Assembly (NCBI RefSeq): GCF_025854375.1
Contig: NZ_CP107575.1
Location: forward strand, 248,001 to 312,000
Source of the DNA: Glutamicibacter sp. JL.03c
Lineage (GTDB): Bacteria; Actinomycetota; Actinomycetes; Actinomycetales; Micrococcaceae
Direction: 5' to 3'
Length of the DNA: 64,000 nt
Numbering within the stretch: the stretch's first letter is position 1; each line of letters starts with the position of its first letter. Shown here in pieces: positions 1 through 7,490 of this stretch. The notes under the pieces were generated by a model, which saw nothing but the letters and a program-made list of their open reading frames with translations, was not told the origin of the DNA and searched no databases. Position numbers and translations under genes: made by a program.

Positions 1-241
1 GGATGCCGGCCACGAAGGCGGTCACCGCGGCAACGCGCTGGATGCCCAGCTCGCCGCCCGAGGAATCGGCGCCGGAAAGCACCAGCGGGTTGAGGACGAC
101 GATGTAGCTCATCGCGAAGAAGGTGGCGATGCCGCCGCGAACCTCGGTGGAGAACGTCGAACGCCGTTCCGAAATCTTGAAGTACCGGTCGATGCGCGCG
201 GCCGCAGACGTGCCGGAAGCAGTTTTGGTGGAGGAGGACAT
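1..241 (-). CDS. NCS2 (AzgA/PbuG-like) purine permease, N-terminal part
   Basis: Only the first 80 residues are in the window; the gene runs off the left edge. It starts at an ATG whose complement is at 239-241, with the opening residues MSSSTKTAS. A basic amphipathic stretch (RIDRYFKISERRSTFSTEVR) leads into a first membrane segment, GIATFFAMSYIVVLNPLVLS. That entry is typical of the azaguanine/hypoxanthine/guanine branch of NCS2 proton symporters in the inner membrane. A TAGAAT box lies six bases before the ATG, so the mRNA may be leaderless. Substrate cannot be told from this fragment; family assignment is fairly secure, purine type is an inference from the N-terminal pattern. Confidence 0.8.
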   Translation of the reverse strand, partial: MSSSTKTASGTSAAARIDRYFKISERRSTFSTEVRGGIATFFAMSYIVVLNPLVLSGADSSGGELGIQRVAAVTAFVAGI

Positions 242-247
242 GGAAAA

Positions 248-253
248 ATTCTA
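248..253 (-). promoter_or_regulatory. Probable -10 box of the purine permease gene
   Basis: TAGAAT on the minus strand ends six bases before the permease ATG. Transcription would start at or very near the start codon, which fits a leaderless mRNA. No convincing -35 box is visible upstream. Confidence 0.4.
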
Positions 254-411
254 TGTGGTTTTTGTTGCCTATCGATATCTGATTTCTGACTAACTAGGCA
301 CAATCAGAAATCTTTAGACCCAACTCACACCTAGTAACTGCCAAAGCAAGTACATTGGAGGTAAGGGAAATCACACCCGTGTTGATCTGAGGTTATGAAG
401 GAGCGAGTCAG

Positions 412-1386
412 ATGAGTGATGAAGCGCCAGTCGCAGCAGAAAAGATCGAAGGAATTGTTGTCGGTGTTGATGGTTCGCAGCAGAGCAAGTGCGCTTTGCG
501 GTGGGCTGAACGCGAGGCGGTGCGCCGCGGAAGCGTGCTGAATATCGTTTCCGCCTACACCATCCCGGTCTTCGCCGCGTCCTCCATGGATGCTGGATAT
601 TCGACCTTGGATGATGACCTGATCCGCGGGGGAGCCGAGGAGATCGTCCGGCAGGCACGGGCTGATCTTGAAGGCAGCCAGGCGCAGATCCGCACCTATA
701 TCGAGTCGGGGGACCCGGCCGGGGTGCTTCTGGATTTGAGCCGGGACGCCGAACTGGTCGTGGTTGGCACCCGCGGACGCGGTGGCTTCGTGGGGCGTTT
801 GCTCGGCTCCGTGTCCTCCGCGCTGCCGGCCCACTCCAAGTGCCCGACCGTCGTTGTGCCTCTGTGCATGTCCAAGGAACAGGAAAGCTCTGGCGACGCG
901 GCCGTTGAGCGCAAGTGCATCGTGGTCGGCGTGGATGGCTCTGACCGGGCCCGCTCCGCGGTGCTTGCCGCCGCCGATGCGGCCATCGCCAGCGACCTGA
1001 CCCTGCGCCTGATCTGCGCGGTTCCGCCGGTGGGCGCGGCGCTGGCGTGGATGCCGGCGACCATCGACCAGGAGGCCGTGCTGGAGGATGTCCGCTACCA
1101 GATGGGCGTGGGCACCAACTGGCTGCGTTCGCACTACCCGGAGCTGAAGATGGAAACCGATGTGGTTTCCGGGCCTCCGGTGGAAGTGCTGATCCGCGAG
1201 TCGGAGCATTCGGTGCTGACCGTGACCGGGTCACGCGGCCGTGGCGGATTTACCGGCATGCTGCTGGGCTCCACCTCGCAGGGCGTGCTGCACCATTCCA
1301 AGGGGCCGGTGATGGTGGTTCCCGATTCGGAGGATCCGCGCCTGGAGGACCGGAAGAACTTCGATACCCGGGCCCAGGAGCAGTAG
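412..1386 (+). CDS. Tandem universal stress protein (UspA family)
   Basis: 324 residues holding two Usp domains, at about 14-150 and 166-307. Each carries the ATP-binding signature of the family: VVGTRGRGGFVGRLLGS in the first and TGSRGRGGFTGMLLGS in the second. Two-domain Usp proteins of this length are common in actinobacteria and bind ATP in the cytoplasm during stress or growth arrest. The ATG at 412 has AAGGAG about 10 bases upstream. It is a single gene, divergent from the permease on its left, and ends before a strong hairpin shared with the convergent wall hydrolase gene. The specific stress role is unknown. Confidence 0.93.
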   Translation: MSDEAPVAAEKIEGIVVGVDGSQQSKCALRWAEREAVRRGSVLNIVSAYTIPVFAASSMDAGYSTLDDDLIRGGAEEIVRQARADLEGSQAQIRTYIESGDPAGVLLDLSRDAELVVVGTRGRGGFVGRLLGSVSSALPAHSKCPTVVVPLCMSKEQESSGDAAVERKCIVVGVDGSDRARSAVLAAADAAIASDLTLRLICAVPPVGAALAWMPATIDQEAVLEDVRYQMGVGTNWLRSHYPELKMETDVVSGPPVEVLIRESEHSVLTVTGSRGRGGFTGMLLGSTSQGVLHHSKGPVMVVPDSEDPRLEDRKNFDTRAQEQ

Positions 1387-1407
1387 GCGCCAGGAGCGCT
1401 GAGGACG

Positions 1408-1434
1408 ATCAAGCAGATCAAGCAGATCAAGCAG
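1408..1434. repeat. Three tandem copies of a 9-bp unit
   Basis: ATCAAGCAG is repeated three times without interruption between the stop of the Usp gene and the shared terminator. The last copy runs into the terminator stem. No function is apparent; slippage in non-coding DNA is the simplest explanation. Confidence 0.8.
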
Positions 1435-1470
1435 AAGGCCACGCACCCGATGGGTGCGTGGCCTTCTGCT
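1430..1470. terminator. Bidirectional terminator hairpin between Usp and NlpC/P60 genes
   Basis: A perfect 19-bp stem (1430-1448 with 1452-1470) and a 3-base loop lie between two convergent genes. The stem can end transcription from either side. There is no long U tract, as is usual in high-GC actinobacteria. Confidence 0.8.
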
Positions 1471-1492
1471 TGTCGGTTTGTCGGTGGCTGCT

Positions 1493-3121
1493 TTAGTAGC
1501 GAGCTGCCTTCGAGTACAGGTTGTTGACCCAGCTCAATGGCGTCACCGAAATACCTGCATTCGGGTTGCGGGCGTGGACCACGTTGCCGTTACCGATGTA
1601 GATCGCTACGTGGTAGAACGATGAGCCGCCATTGGAGGAGGAGAACACCAGGTCGCCCGGGCGCAGGTTGCTCAGCGACACGTACTGCGGAGCGCTGAAG
1701 AACTGCTGGGTCGAGGTGCGTGGCAGGCTGATGCCCGACTGGCTGAACGCGCGCTGCGAGAAGCTCGAGCAGTCGAACGCGTTAGGGCCGTTGCCGCCGT
1801 AGACGTAGTACTTGCTTGGATCGTCAGCGGTCTTCAAGGCCCAGGCGATGGCTGCCGAGTAGCTGCGGCCAGTATCTGGCTGCGGCTCTGGCTCTGGCTC
1901 AGCGGTCTTGGTTGGCTCGGGCTTTGGAGTCGGCTTGGGCGTCGGCTTAGGCTCGGCGGTCTTCGTCGGCTTTGGCTCGGCGGTCTTGGTCGGCTTTGGC
2001 TCGGCGGTCTTGGTCGGCTTTGGCTCGGCGGTCTTGGTCGGCTTTGGCTCGGCGGTCTTGGTTGGCTCCGGGGTAGGCTCGGCAGTCTTGGTAGGCTGGG
2101 GCTCCGGAGTCTTGGTCGGCTCGGCCTTCGGAGGCTCAGGCATCGCGGTTGGAGTCAGGGTATCGAGCTCCACAGCCTTGGGCTTGACCGTTGGCTCGTC
2201 CTCCGAATCGGTAGGTTCCAGTTCCTGCGGCTCTGCGACGGCCAGTGGCTGGACGGCCGCTGGCTTTTCCTCGGGAACTTCGGTGGTGTCCTCGGTGGCG
2301 ATAGCCTCTTCGAGGGCGGCTTCCTGTTCCTTGGCTTCCTTCTTCTCTACTGCCTTGCGAACTTCAGCTTCTTCCTTCTGCTGCAAGGTAGCGAGGTGGC
2401 CGATGAGCTCGTTGCGGAGCTTCTTCTCCGGCTCCACGGCGGATTCGTAAGTGTTTAGGGTGCTGTTGGCGGTGGCTGCAGCTGAATCGTAGTTCGCGGC
2501 GGCTTCCTCAGCGGCACTCTGGGCTGCGTCAGCGTATTCCTGCCACGCGGAGACCAATGCTTCTGCCTCGGCGGCAGTGTTGACCGACTGGACCTGCTGT
2601 TCGCTCAGTGCATCGATGGTGGCAGCCTTGTAGAAGAGGTCGCCTTCCTTGTTGTCATCCAGCAGCAATCCCAGGGTGGAGGTGCCGGCGCCGTTGCGGT
2701 AGATATCCGAAGCGATGGCACCTAAGTCCTTGCGGCTCTGTGCCAGGTAGGTCTTTGCGTAATCCAGCTGCTTGACTGCCTTCTCGGCTTCGGCGGTGCG
2801 CAGGTCGCGTTCTTCGCCGGCGGAGAGCAGGGATTCCTGTGCCTCGGCGGCTTCGGTTTCAACCCGCTGCAATTCAGCGCGGCTGGAGGCCAGGGATGCC
2901 TCGATGCGAGCGATCATGGCGTTCGTAGAGTCTTTGTTCTTTTTGGCTTCCTGGATCTCTGCATCCGTTGGCAGGGCCGAAGCGCTTGGTGCAGCTGCGA
3001 TGGAGACAGATGCAGGGAACGTAGCTGAAGTTGATGCGGACGCGGGCAGGGCACCTACAAGGCAAGATGCTGCTAAGGCCAGTGTGCTAGCGGCGACACC
3101 GAGCGTGTGGCGAGTAGCCAT
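1493..3121 (-). CDS. Secreted NlpC/P60 peptidoglycan endopeptidase (RipA-like)
   Basis: 542 residues from the ATG at 3121, chosen because GAGG sits six bases before it; an in-frame GTG 12 bases upstream is the alternative. A signal peptide covers about residues 1-35. Residues 40-300 are Ala/Glu-rich coiled coil, as in cell-division hydrolases that cut peptide stems between D-Glu and diaminopimelate or lysine. A Pro/Lys/Thr repeat linker follows, then a C-terminal NlpC/P60 domain with catalytic Cys about 451 (FDCSS), His about 504 (YHVAIYIGNG) and a third residue in VVHA. The linker probably spans or binds the wall. The architecture matches RipA-like hydrolases; exact bond and partners are inferred. 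Confidence 0.92.
   Translation of the reverse strand: MATRHTLGVAASTLALAASCLVGALPASASTSATFPASVSIAAAPSASALPTDAEIQEAKKNKDSTNAMIARIEASLASSRAELQRVETEAAEAQESLLSAGEERDLRTAEAEKAVKQLDYAKTYLAQSRKDLGAIASDIYRNGAGTSTLGLLLDDNKEGDLFYKAATIDALSEQQVQSVNTAAEAEALVSAWQEYADAAQSAAEEAAANYDSAAATANSTLNTYESAVEPEKKLRNELIGHLATLQQKEEAEVRKAVEKKEAKEQEAALEEAIATEDTTEVPEEKPAAVQPLAVAEPQELEPTDSEDEPTVKPKAVELDTLTPTAMPEPPKAEPTKTPEPQPTKTAEPTPEPTKTAEPKPTKTAEPKPTKTAEPKPTKTAEPKPTKTAEPKPTPKPTPKPEPTKTAEPEPEPQPDTGRSYSAAIAWALKTADDPSKYYVYGGNGPNAFDCSSFSQRAFSQSGISLPRTSTQQFFSAPQYVSLSNLRPGDLVFSSSNGGSSFYHVAIYIGNGNVVHARNPNAGISVTPLSWVNNLYSKAARY
1951..2066 (-). repeat. 24-bp coding repeats in the wall hydrolase linker
   Basis: Four 24-bp units (1951-1974, 1975-1998, 1999-2022, 2023-2046), nearly identical at DNA level, plus a diverged fifth, encode repeats of AEPKPTKT. 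The DNA identity indicates recent slippage, so the copy number probably varies between strains. Confidence 0.9.
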
Positions 3122-3133
3122 ATCGTTCCTCAC

Positions 3134-3658
3134 TAAGTTCTTGGATGACAGAGAGCGTTGAAACCGTGACTTCCTGAGGTGGAAAGATCACGATTAGGAC
3201 AAGGCTCCAAATAGCACATTAGGCCAACTGCAATACCCTTGGCAACACTATTCACACCAGTCACATGAATCCCAAACATGTAATTCACTTGAAGTTTTGC
3301 GCTGTGATCTGGGGGAACGCGAGATGGTACGAGTCGATTTTCCTGAAAGAAACCTTGGAAAAATTTTTGGAGACGCCCAGGTAGCCGTTATCAGAACGCA
3401 CTGATCATGAAGCTTCGGTAACGCAATGGAGGCATTCAATCGGCTCAGCTGGAGATCGTGGAGATCTGGCATCAAAAAGCCGCCTTTAAAAGGAACGGTT
3501 TTTGAGCGGCTTGGAGTCCGCGTCTTGGAACCGCGGCAAGCTGCGCCCGCTCGTGCAGCAATCCGGTGTGTTCTGCATCTCTTTCGAATCCGCTCTGGCC
3601 ACTGGATTCAGGAGGATTTGTGAGACGGATCTCAAAAGAACTTTTTGGATTTTCGGGC
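3134..3658. other. Gene-free interval upstream of the wall hydrolase
   Basis: About 520 bases with lower GC than the flanks. Short open frames here show no family features. The right part holds an AAGCCGC/GCGGCTT inverted repeat (about 3478-3509) that could be a weak terminator. The left part is the 5' leader of the wall hydrolase gene. I looked for a c-di-AMP (ydaO-type) riboswitch, common before such genes in actinobacteria, and did not recognise one. Confidence 0.5.
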
Positions 3659-4030
3659 TCACGACCACCCTAGATCGTGCAATTTTTCGTCGTCGATGCC
3701 AAAGTGATGGGCCACCTCATGCATGACCGTGATGCCGATTTCGCGAATCACTTCGTCCCTGGTTTCGCATGCGCGCAGCGTCGGGTTTTTGAAGATCGTA
3801 ATCTGGTCTGGCAGCGCGCCAATGCCCCAGTCTGAATCCCGCTCGGTCAGCGCTACACCCTCGTATAGCCCCAGAATTTCAAGGTTTTCTGGCTCTCCCG
3901 GCTGAGGCGTGTACTCGTCTTCGATGAAGAAGATAACGTTGTCCATCATGGCGAAAGCCGCCTCGGGAATGGCGTCGATCGCTTGCTCAACTAGCTGCTC
4001 GAACTCGTCGTCGCTGATCTCTGAAAGCAT
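3659..4030 (-). CDS. Small zincin-type metallopeptidase family protein
   Basis: 123 residues. The C-terminal part holds the zinc protease helix HEVAHHFGIDDEKLHDLGW, an HExxH motif followed by the conserved acidic stretch and terminal LGW seen in the small minimal-zincin family (formerly DUF1025, PF06262). The protein is acidic at the N terminus and full length for the family. It is cytoplasmic, with no signal peptide. Its gene points away from the tRNA cluster. Substrate is unknown for nearly all members, so only the metal-binding fold can be claimed. Confidence 0.88.
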   Translation of the reverse strand: MLSEISDDEFEQLVEQAIDAIPEAAFAMMDNVIFFIEDEYTPQPGEPENLEILGLYEGVALTERDSDWGIGALPDQITIFKNPTLRACETRDEVIREIGITVMHEVAHHFGIDDEKLHDLGWS

Positions 4031-4090
4031 GTTTTCAGCCTAGTTGGGGAGCATGGTTTTGGCATCGAAAAAATGGCCCGGGAGCCGATT

Positions 4091-4118
4091 TTGCGAAATC
4101 AAAAACCCCACGTATAGT
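4091..4118 (+). promoter_or_regulatory. Promoter of the tRNA cluster
   Basis: TTGCGA at 4091-4096 and TATAGT at 4113-4118, with a 16-bp spacer, form a good sigma-70-type promoter about 45 bases before tRNA-Glu. Confidence 0.65.
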
Positions 4119-4162
4119 TATTGGAGTCCGCTACGGAGACGCGAGAAACCGAAGCGACTTAG

Positions 4163-4235
4163 GCCCCCATCGTCTAGCGGCCTAGGACACCGCCCTTTCA
4201 CGGCGGCGGCACGGGTTCGAATCCCGTTGGGGGTA
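4163..4235 (+). tRNA. tRNA-Glu (TTC)
   Basis: 73 bases fold as a standard cloverleaf. The acceptor arm GCCCCCA pairs with TGGGGGT, with a G-U pair at the end. The anticodon loop reads CTTTCAC, giving TTC. The T arm ACGGGTTCGAATCCCGT is canonical. CCA is not encoded. It is the first gene of a four-tRNA cluster. Confidence 0.97.
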
Positions 4236-4239
4236 CAAG

Positions 4240-4292
4240 CAACTAATTCATTAGTTGTCAGATGGAGAAATCCATTGGCTTGCGAAAGCAAG
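4240..4292 (+). other. Three consecutive hairpins in the tRNA-Glu/tRNA-Asp spacer
   Basis: CAACTAAT-TC-ATTAGTTG (4240-4257), ATGGA-GAAA-TCCAT (4262-4275) and CTTGC-GAAA-GCAAG (4279-4292) follow one another. The last two are closed by GAAA tetraloops. They probably act as processing or stability elements in the tRNA precursor. Confidence 0.6.
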
Positions 4293-4365
4293 GCCCTGTA
4301 GCGCAGTTGGTTAGCGCGCCGCCCTGTCACGGCGGAGGTCGCGGGTTCAAGTCCCGTCAGGGTCG
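4292..4365 (+). tRNA. tRNA-Asp (GTC), copy 1
   Basis: 74 bases. Acceptor GGCCCTG pairs with CAGGGTC, anticodon loop CTGTCAC gives GTC, and the discriminator is G. The T arm GCGGGTTCAAGTCCCGT is canonical. The second Asp gene at 4548 appears identical base for base. Confidence 0.97.
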
Positions 4366-4368
4366 CTC

Positions 4369-4392
4369 AATTTACTAATCTATTAGTAAATT
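4369..4392 (+). terminator. AT-rich hairpin after the first tRNA-Asp
   Basis: AATTTACTAAT-CT-ATTAGTAAATT is a perfect 11-bp stem. It may be a processing signal or a weak terminator. AT-rich hairpins of this type also follow tRNA-Glu here. Confidence 0.45.
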
Positions 4393-4414
4393 TGGTGTCC
4401 ACTAAGTGGTACCA

Positions 4415-4487
4415 GGCTCTGTAGCTCAGTTGGTAGAGCGTTCGACTGAAAATCGAAAGGTCACCGGATCGACGCCGGTCGGAGCCA
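4415..4487 (+). tRNA. tRNA-Phe (GAA)
   Basis: 73 bases. Acceptor GGCTCTG pairs with CGGAGCC, including one G-U pair. The anticodon loop CTGAAAA gives GAA, and the discriminator is A. The T loop reads GATCGAC rather than TTCGAAT-type, a mild departure that still allows the usual T-stem pairing CCGG/CCGG. Confidence 0.95.
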
Positions 4488-4493
4488 CGCAGG

Positions 4494-4515
4494 CCCTCGG
4501 TTTACCGAGGGTTTT
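4494..4515 (+). terminator. Hairpin with T run after tRNA-Phe
   Basis: CCCTCGG-TTTA-CCGAGGG followed by TTTT is a compact intrinsic terminator or processing hairpin between tRNA-Phe and the second tRNA-Asp. Confidence 0.6.
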
Positions 4516-4547
4516 ACTGTGTGTATTGAAAGTTATTCAAAACACTA

Positions 4548-4621
4548 GGCCCTGTAGCGCAGTTGGTTAGCGCGCCGCCCTGTCACGGCGGAGGTCGCGG
4601 GTTCAAGTCCCGTCAGGGTCG
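4548..4621 (+). tRNA. tRNA-Asp (GTC), copy 2
   Basis: 74 bases matching the Asp gene at 4292-4365, with the same acceptor, GTC anticodon and G discriminator. Its own spacer differs, so this is a gene duplication with divergent flanks. Confidence 0.97.
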
Positions 4622-4628
4622 CCTGATA

Positions 4629-4660
4629 AGCAAATGCTCCGGTTTTCCGGGGCATTTGCT
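4629..4660. terminator. Terminator of the tRNA cluster and of the hypothetical gene at 4675
   Basis: AGCAAATGCTCCGG pairs with CCGGGGCATTTGCT (one G-U pair) around a TTTT loop, giving a 14-bp stem between the last tRNA and a convergent gene. Confidence 0.75.
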
Positions 4661-4674
4661 GTATCTGCGGATAT

Positions 4675-5529
4675 CTAGTTGGCTCGTCCCAAATGGCGTG
4701 GTCCCAGCCAGCGGTTGCTCAGCCTGCGATAGGCCGCGGCAGCGCCGGTCATGTCGCCATCATCCAAAGCCTGCAGGCCATCAAGCAGGTCATTGGGCGA
4801 ATCGTCAGGCCATACAATCTCAGCCAAAAGACCGTAGTCCAGCTCGATGACCGAGCGGCTATCAAAGGACTCCAGCCAACTGCCCAAGCTGCCCAGTTCT
4901 TCGAAAAGCTGCGACTGGGGCGCATGGGTCACCAGCGTCTGGACAGCCCAGGCAAGCCGCTCCACGGCCTGTTCAAAGCCGATGTACATGCGCGCGGTCT
5001 TGAGGTGCTCGCCTTCATGGATGACCTCTTGCTCATCATCTTCGCGGAACAACGCAAACCAGCTCAGTGGAATCCCCCAGGAAGACGTGCGGGTATGAAG
5101 GTGCGTCAGATCCCCGGCGAGCCGATCGGGATCCACCCGCTGCGCGTTCGCTTTCCGGGAGGCCGGCGGGACCAGGAGATCGAAGACTTCTGGGCGGATG
5201 GCCTCTTCGGCCTGCTCGGCTGCGAGCAGGCTGCGCGCCTGCAGCTGCCCGGGGCAGTAGCGGGTGTGTTCGGTGCCCTGGTAATCAAGGGTCTTGATGA
5301 CCCGGAAGAATTCGGGCTCATTGTGCGGGAAAGGGTCGGAAACGCTGCGCAAGGTGCGTTGCCATAGCCGCTCATTTTCGAACTCGTCCCATTGTGCGGC
5401 GGTGCGTTGCGGTGTGCGCAGAATGATCGACTGGGCCCAGTCTTCAAAGGTATCCAGCGGCTCGTAAACGCGCAGGTGTGCCGTGGCCGAGGTGAGTTCA
5501 TCGGTGGGCCCAGTCAATTTAGAGGTCAT
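4675..5529 (-). CDS. Conserved hypothetical protein, actinobacterial
   Basis: 284 residues, cytoplasmic, acidic, no membrane segment or recognised motif. The sequence is well ordered rather than low complexity: an N-terminal LRVYEPLDTFEDW segment, a central PPASRKANAQRVDPDRLAGDLTH segment and a C-terminal GGDMTGAAAAYRRL-like end (GDMTGAAAAYRRLSNRWLGP). I recall similar uncharacterised proteins in related actinobacteria, but name no function. It ends two bases from exonuclease III upstream in the same direction, so the two are probably cotranscribed. Confidence 0.75.
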   Translation of the reverse strand: MTSKLTGPTDELTSATAHLRVYEPLDTFEDWAQSIILRTPQRTAAQWDEFENERLWQRTLRSVSDPFPHNEPEFFRVIKTLDYQGTEHTRYCPGQLQARSLLAAEQAEEAIRPEVFDLLVPPASRKANAQRVDPDRLAGDLTHLHTRTSSWGIPLSWFALFREDDEQEVIHEGEHLKTARMYIGFEQAVERLAWAVQTLVTHAPQSQLFEELGSLGSWLESFDSRSVIELDYGLLAEIVWPDDSPNDLLDGLQALDDGDMTGAAAAYRRLSNRWLGPRHLGRAN

Positions 5530-5531
5530 GG

Positions 5532-6332
5532 CTAGTCCGCGAGCTCCACAATGACCGGTGCGTGGTCGCTGGCGCCCTTGCCCTTTCGTTCCTCCCGGTC
5601 AATGCTTGCCGAGGTGACTCGCGCGGTGAGCGCGGGGGACGTCAGGGAGAAATCGATACGCATGCCTTCGCCCTTGGGGAAGCGCAACTGGGTGTAATCC
5701 CAGTAGGTGTACTGGCCTTCGGTGTAGCCGCGGACGACATCGCTGAAGCCCAGATCTTCAAAAGCGGTGAACGCTGCGCGCTCGGGAGCCGAAACGTGTG
5801 TGAGCTTGTTCTCCAGGAAGAAATCAATGTCCCAGACATCTCCATCCTTCGGGGCGATATTCCAGTCGCCCATCAAGGCGATTTGGGCTTCCGGGTTCTC
5901 ATCGAGCCATTGCCCGGAACGCTGCTTGAGTTCATCGAGCCAGTTCAGCTTGTAGGCCATGTGCTCGTCGTCCAGGGCACGGCCGTTCGGGACGTACAGG
6001 CTCCAGATGCGCACGCCCCCGCAGGTTGCGGCGATGGCCCGAGGCTCCTGGATCGGGTTCTTGCCGCCCTTGCCGAATTCCGGCTGGCCCGGGAAGGTGC
6101 GCTGCACATCTTCAAGTCCTACGCGTGAAGCAATGGCTACGCCATTCCACTGGTTAACGCCGAAGTGCGCTACCTCGTAGTCGTTGTTCTCGAACAATTC
6201 CCACGGAAAATTCTCGTCTTTGCATTTCGTTTCCTGGATAGCCAGGACATCCACGTCGGTGCGGCGCAGCCAGTCCTCAACGCGGTCGGCGCGGGCTCGC
6301 AGCGAGTTCACATTCCAAGTTGCAATCTTCAC
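5532..6332 (-). CDS. xth: Exodeoxyribonuclease III (AP endonuclease)
   Basis: 266 residues, full length for the ExoIII branch of the endonuclease/exonuclease/phosphatase fold. Family motifs are in order: the N-terminal KIATWNVNSLRAR, the metal-binding QETKC (Glu), the LYVPNGR segment, the LMGDWNIAP Asp/Asn pair and the C-terminal RIDFSLTS and SDHAPV with catalytic Asp-His. The enzyme cuts DNA at abasic sites and trims 3' ends in base excision repair. It begins divergently from the 3-hydroxyisobutyryl-CoA hydrolase gene. Confidence 0.95.
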   Translation of the reverse strand: MKIATWNVNSLRARADRVEDWLRRTDVDVLAIQETKCKDENFPWELFENNDYEVAHFGVNQWNGVAIASRVGLEDVQRTFPGQPEFGKGGKNPIQEPRAIAATCGGVRIWSLYVPNGRALDDEHMAYKLNWLDELKQRSGQWLDENPEAQIALMGDWNIAPKDGDVWDIDFFLENKLTHVSAPERAAFTAFEDLGFSDVVRGYTEGQYTYWDYTQLRFPKGEGMRIDFSLTSPALTARVTSASIDREERKGKGASDHAPVIVELAD

Positions 6333-6383
6333 AAGTTCAACCTATCAAGTTTGCCGACCTGTGCCACTTCAATTTACTTGGAA

Positions 6384-6396
6384 GTCCGAGTATATT
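6384..6396 (+). promoter_or_regulatory. Candidate MarR operator and -10 box before the valine operon
   Basis: GTCCGAGTATATT matches 12 of 13 bases of the complement of the operator before the acyl-CoA dehydrogenase gene (GTCCAAGTATATT). It lies in an ACTTGGA-AG-TCCGAGT inverted repeat and includes TATATT, a plausible -10 box, about 40 bases before the start codon. Confidence 0.55.
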
Positions 6397-6434
6397 CGTG
6401 TGCAGAAGGTCACGCCAATCACTGCAAGGAGGCA

Positions 6435-7490
6435 ATGGTGCCGGAAATCCTGACCGAACGTCGCGGCCACTTGGGCCTGATCACGCTTAACCGCCCCAAG
6501 GTGCTGAACGCCTTGAACACCTCGATGTGCCAAATAATTCTTGATACTTTGCTTGCCTGGCGTGATGACCCCGACATCGCGCAGGTGGCGGTTCAGGGCG
6601 CGGGGGATCGTGGGCTCTGCGCAGGCGGCGACATCGTCGCCATCTACCAGGACATCAAGGAACGGACCGGATCCTCCGAGAATTTCTGGCGCATCGAATA
6701 CCAGCTGAACGTGCTCATCAATGAGTTTCCCAAGCCCTACATCGCGTTGATGAGCGGCATCGTCCTGGGTGGCGGCATCGGCATCTCCGCGCACGGCAGC
6801 CACCGAATCGTCACCGATTCGAGCAAATGCGGAATGCCAGAAGTCGGCATCGGCTTTTTCCCGGACGTCGGCGGCACGCACCTGCTGGCCAAGGCCCCGC
6901 ATGCCGCCGGCCGATTGGCGGCCCTGACCGGAAGCAAATTCGGTGCAGCCGATGCCATCCTCCTCGGACTGGCCGACAACTACGTGCCTGAGGACCAGCT
7001 GGCCCGGCTGCTGGTTGAGCTGGAAAGCGAATCAGCGCAGGCCGTCATCGAGAGGCACCGGCAAACCCCGCCGCCCGGCTACATGCATGAGCCCTGGGTT
7101 CGGGCCTTCGATGGGGAGAACCTGCGCGAGATATTGCTCTCGCTGCACTCCAGCCAGGCGCCCGCGGCGCAGGACATGGTCGAAACCCTGCGAGGTGCCT
7201 GCCCCAGCTCGGTGCGGCTGACCAACGAACTCATCCGGCGCGCCGGGGATGATCTCCGCGCGGATCTGCAGCGCGAATTCCGTGCCGCGCTGCATCGCCT
7301 GGATGACCCCGACTTCGCAGAAGGAATCAGGGCCGCGGTCATCGACAAGGACCGCACACCGCACTGGGTGGAATCGCTGCCCGGGTTGAGCCATGAACAA
7401 CGAACCGAACGGCATCTGGGTCCATTGCCGGGAGCCGAATTGAATTACGCCATGCTCGGCGCAAGCGCAGTAGAGAAGAGTGCATCATGA
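6435..7490 (+). CDS. 3-hydroxyisobutyryl-CoA hydrolase (crotonase fold)
   Basis: About 351 residues. The crotonase fold is clear: GLITLNRPKVLNALN near the start, the oxyanion-hole loop GLCAGGDIVAIYQD, then VLGGGIGIS and MPEVGIGFFPDVGGTHLLAK. The length and GGDI/GFFPDVG motifs separate the hydrolase from shorter enoyl-CoA hydratases. It releases 3-hydroxyisobutyrate in valine breakdown, and the next gene uses that product. AAGGAGG at 6426-6432 is only two bases from the ATG at 6435; the GTG at 6438 has better spacing and could be the real start. The stop overlaps the next start by four bases. Confidence 0.9.
   Translation: MVPEILTERRGHLGLITLNRPKVLNALNTSMCQIILDTLLAWRDDPDIAQVAVQGAGDRGLCAGGDIVAIYQDIKERTGSSENFWRIEYQLNVLINEFPKPYIALMSGIVLGGGIGISAHGSHRIVTDSSKCGMPEVGIGFFPDVGGTHLLAKAPHAAGRLAALTGSKFGAADAILLGLADNYVPEDQLARLLVELESESAQAVIERHRQTPPPGYMHEPWVRAFDGENLREILLSLHSSQAPAAQDMVETLRGACPSSVRLTNELIRRAGDDLRADLQREFRAALHRLDDPDFAEGIRAAVIDKDRTPHWVESLPGLSHEQRTERHLGPLPGAELNYAMLGASAVEKSAS

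Noticed and set aside
1951-2066. Regular repeats as a possible CRISPR array
   Set aside because: Units are adjacent without spacers and lie in frame within a wall-hydrolase gene.
1908-2450. Plus-strand frame of 180 residues rich in Gly, Val and Ser
   Set aside because: It is the antisense of the Pro/Lys/Thr repeats of the NlpC/P60 gene and has no start signal or family feature.
3134-3400. c-di-AMP riboswitch before the wall hydrolase
   Set aside because: Actinobacterial wall hydrolases often carry one, but I could not find its conserved GC-rich core elements here.
3248-3726. Several short frames on both strands upstream of the metallopeptidase
   Set aside because: All are short, mutually overlapping and without motifs; the interval reads as non-coding.
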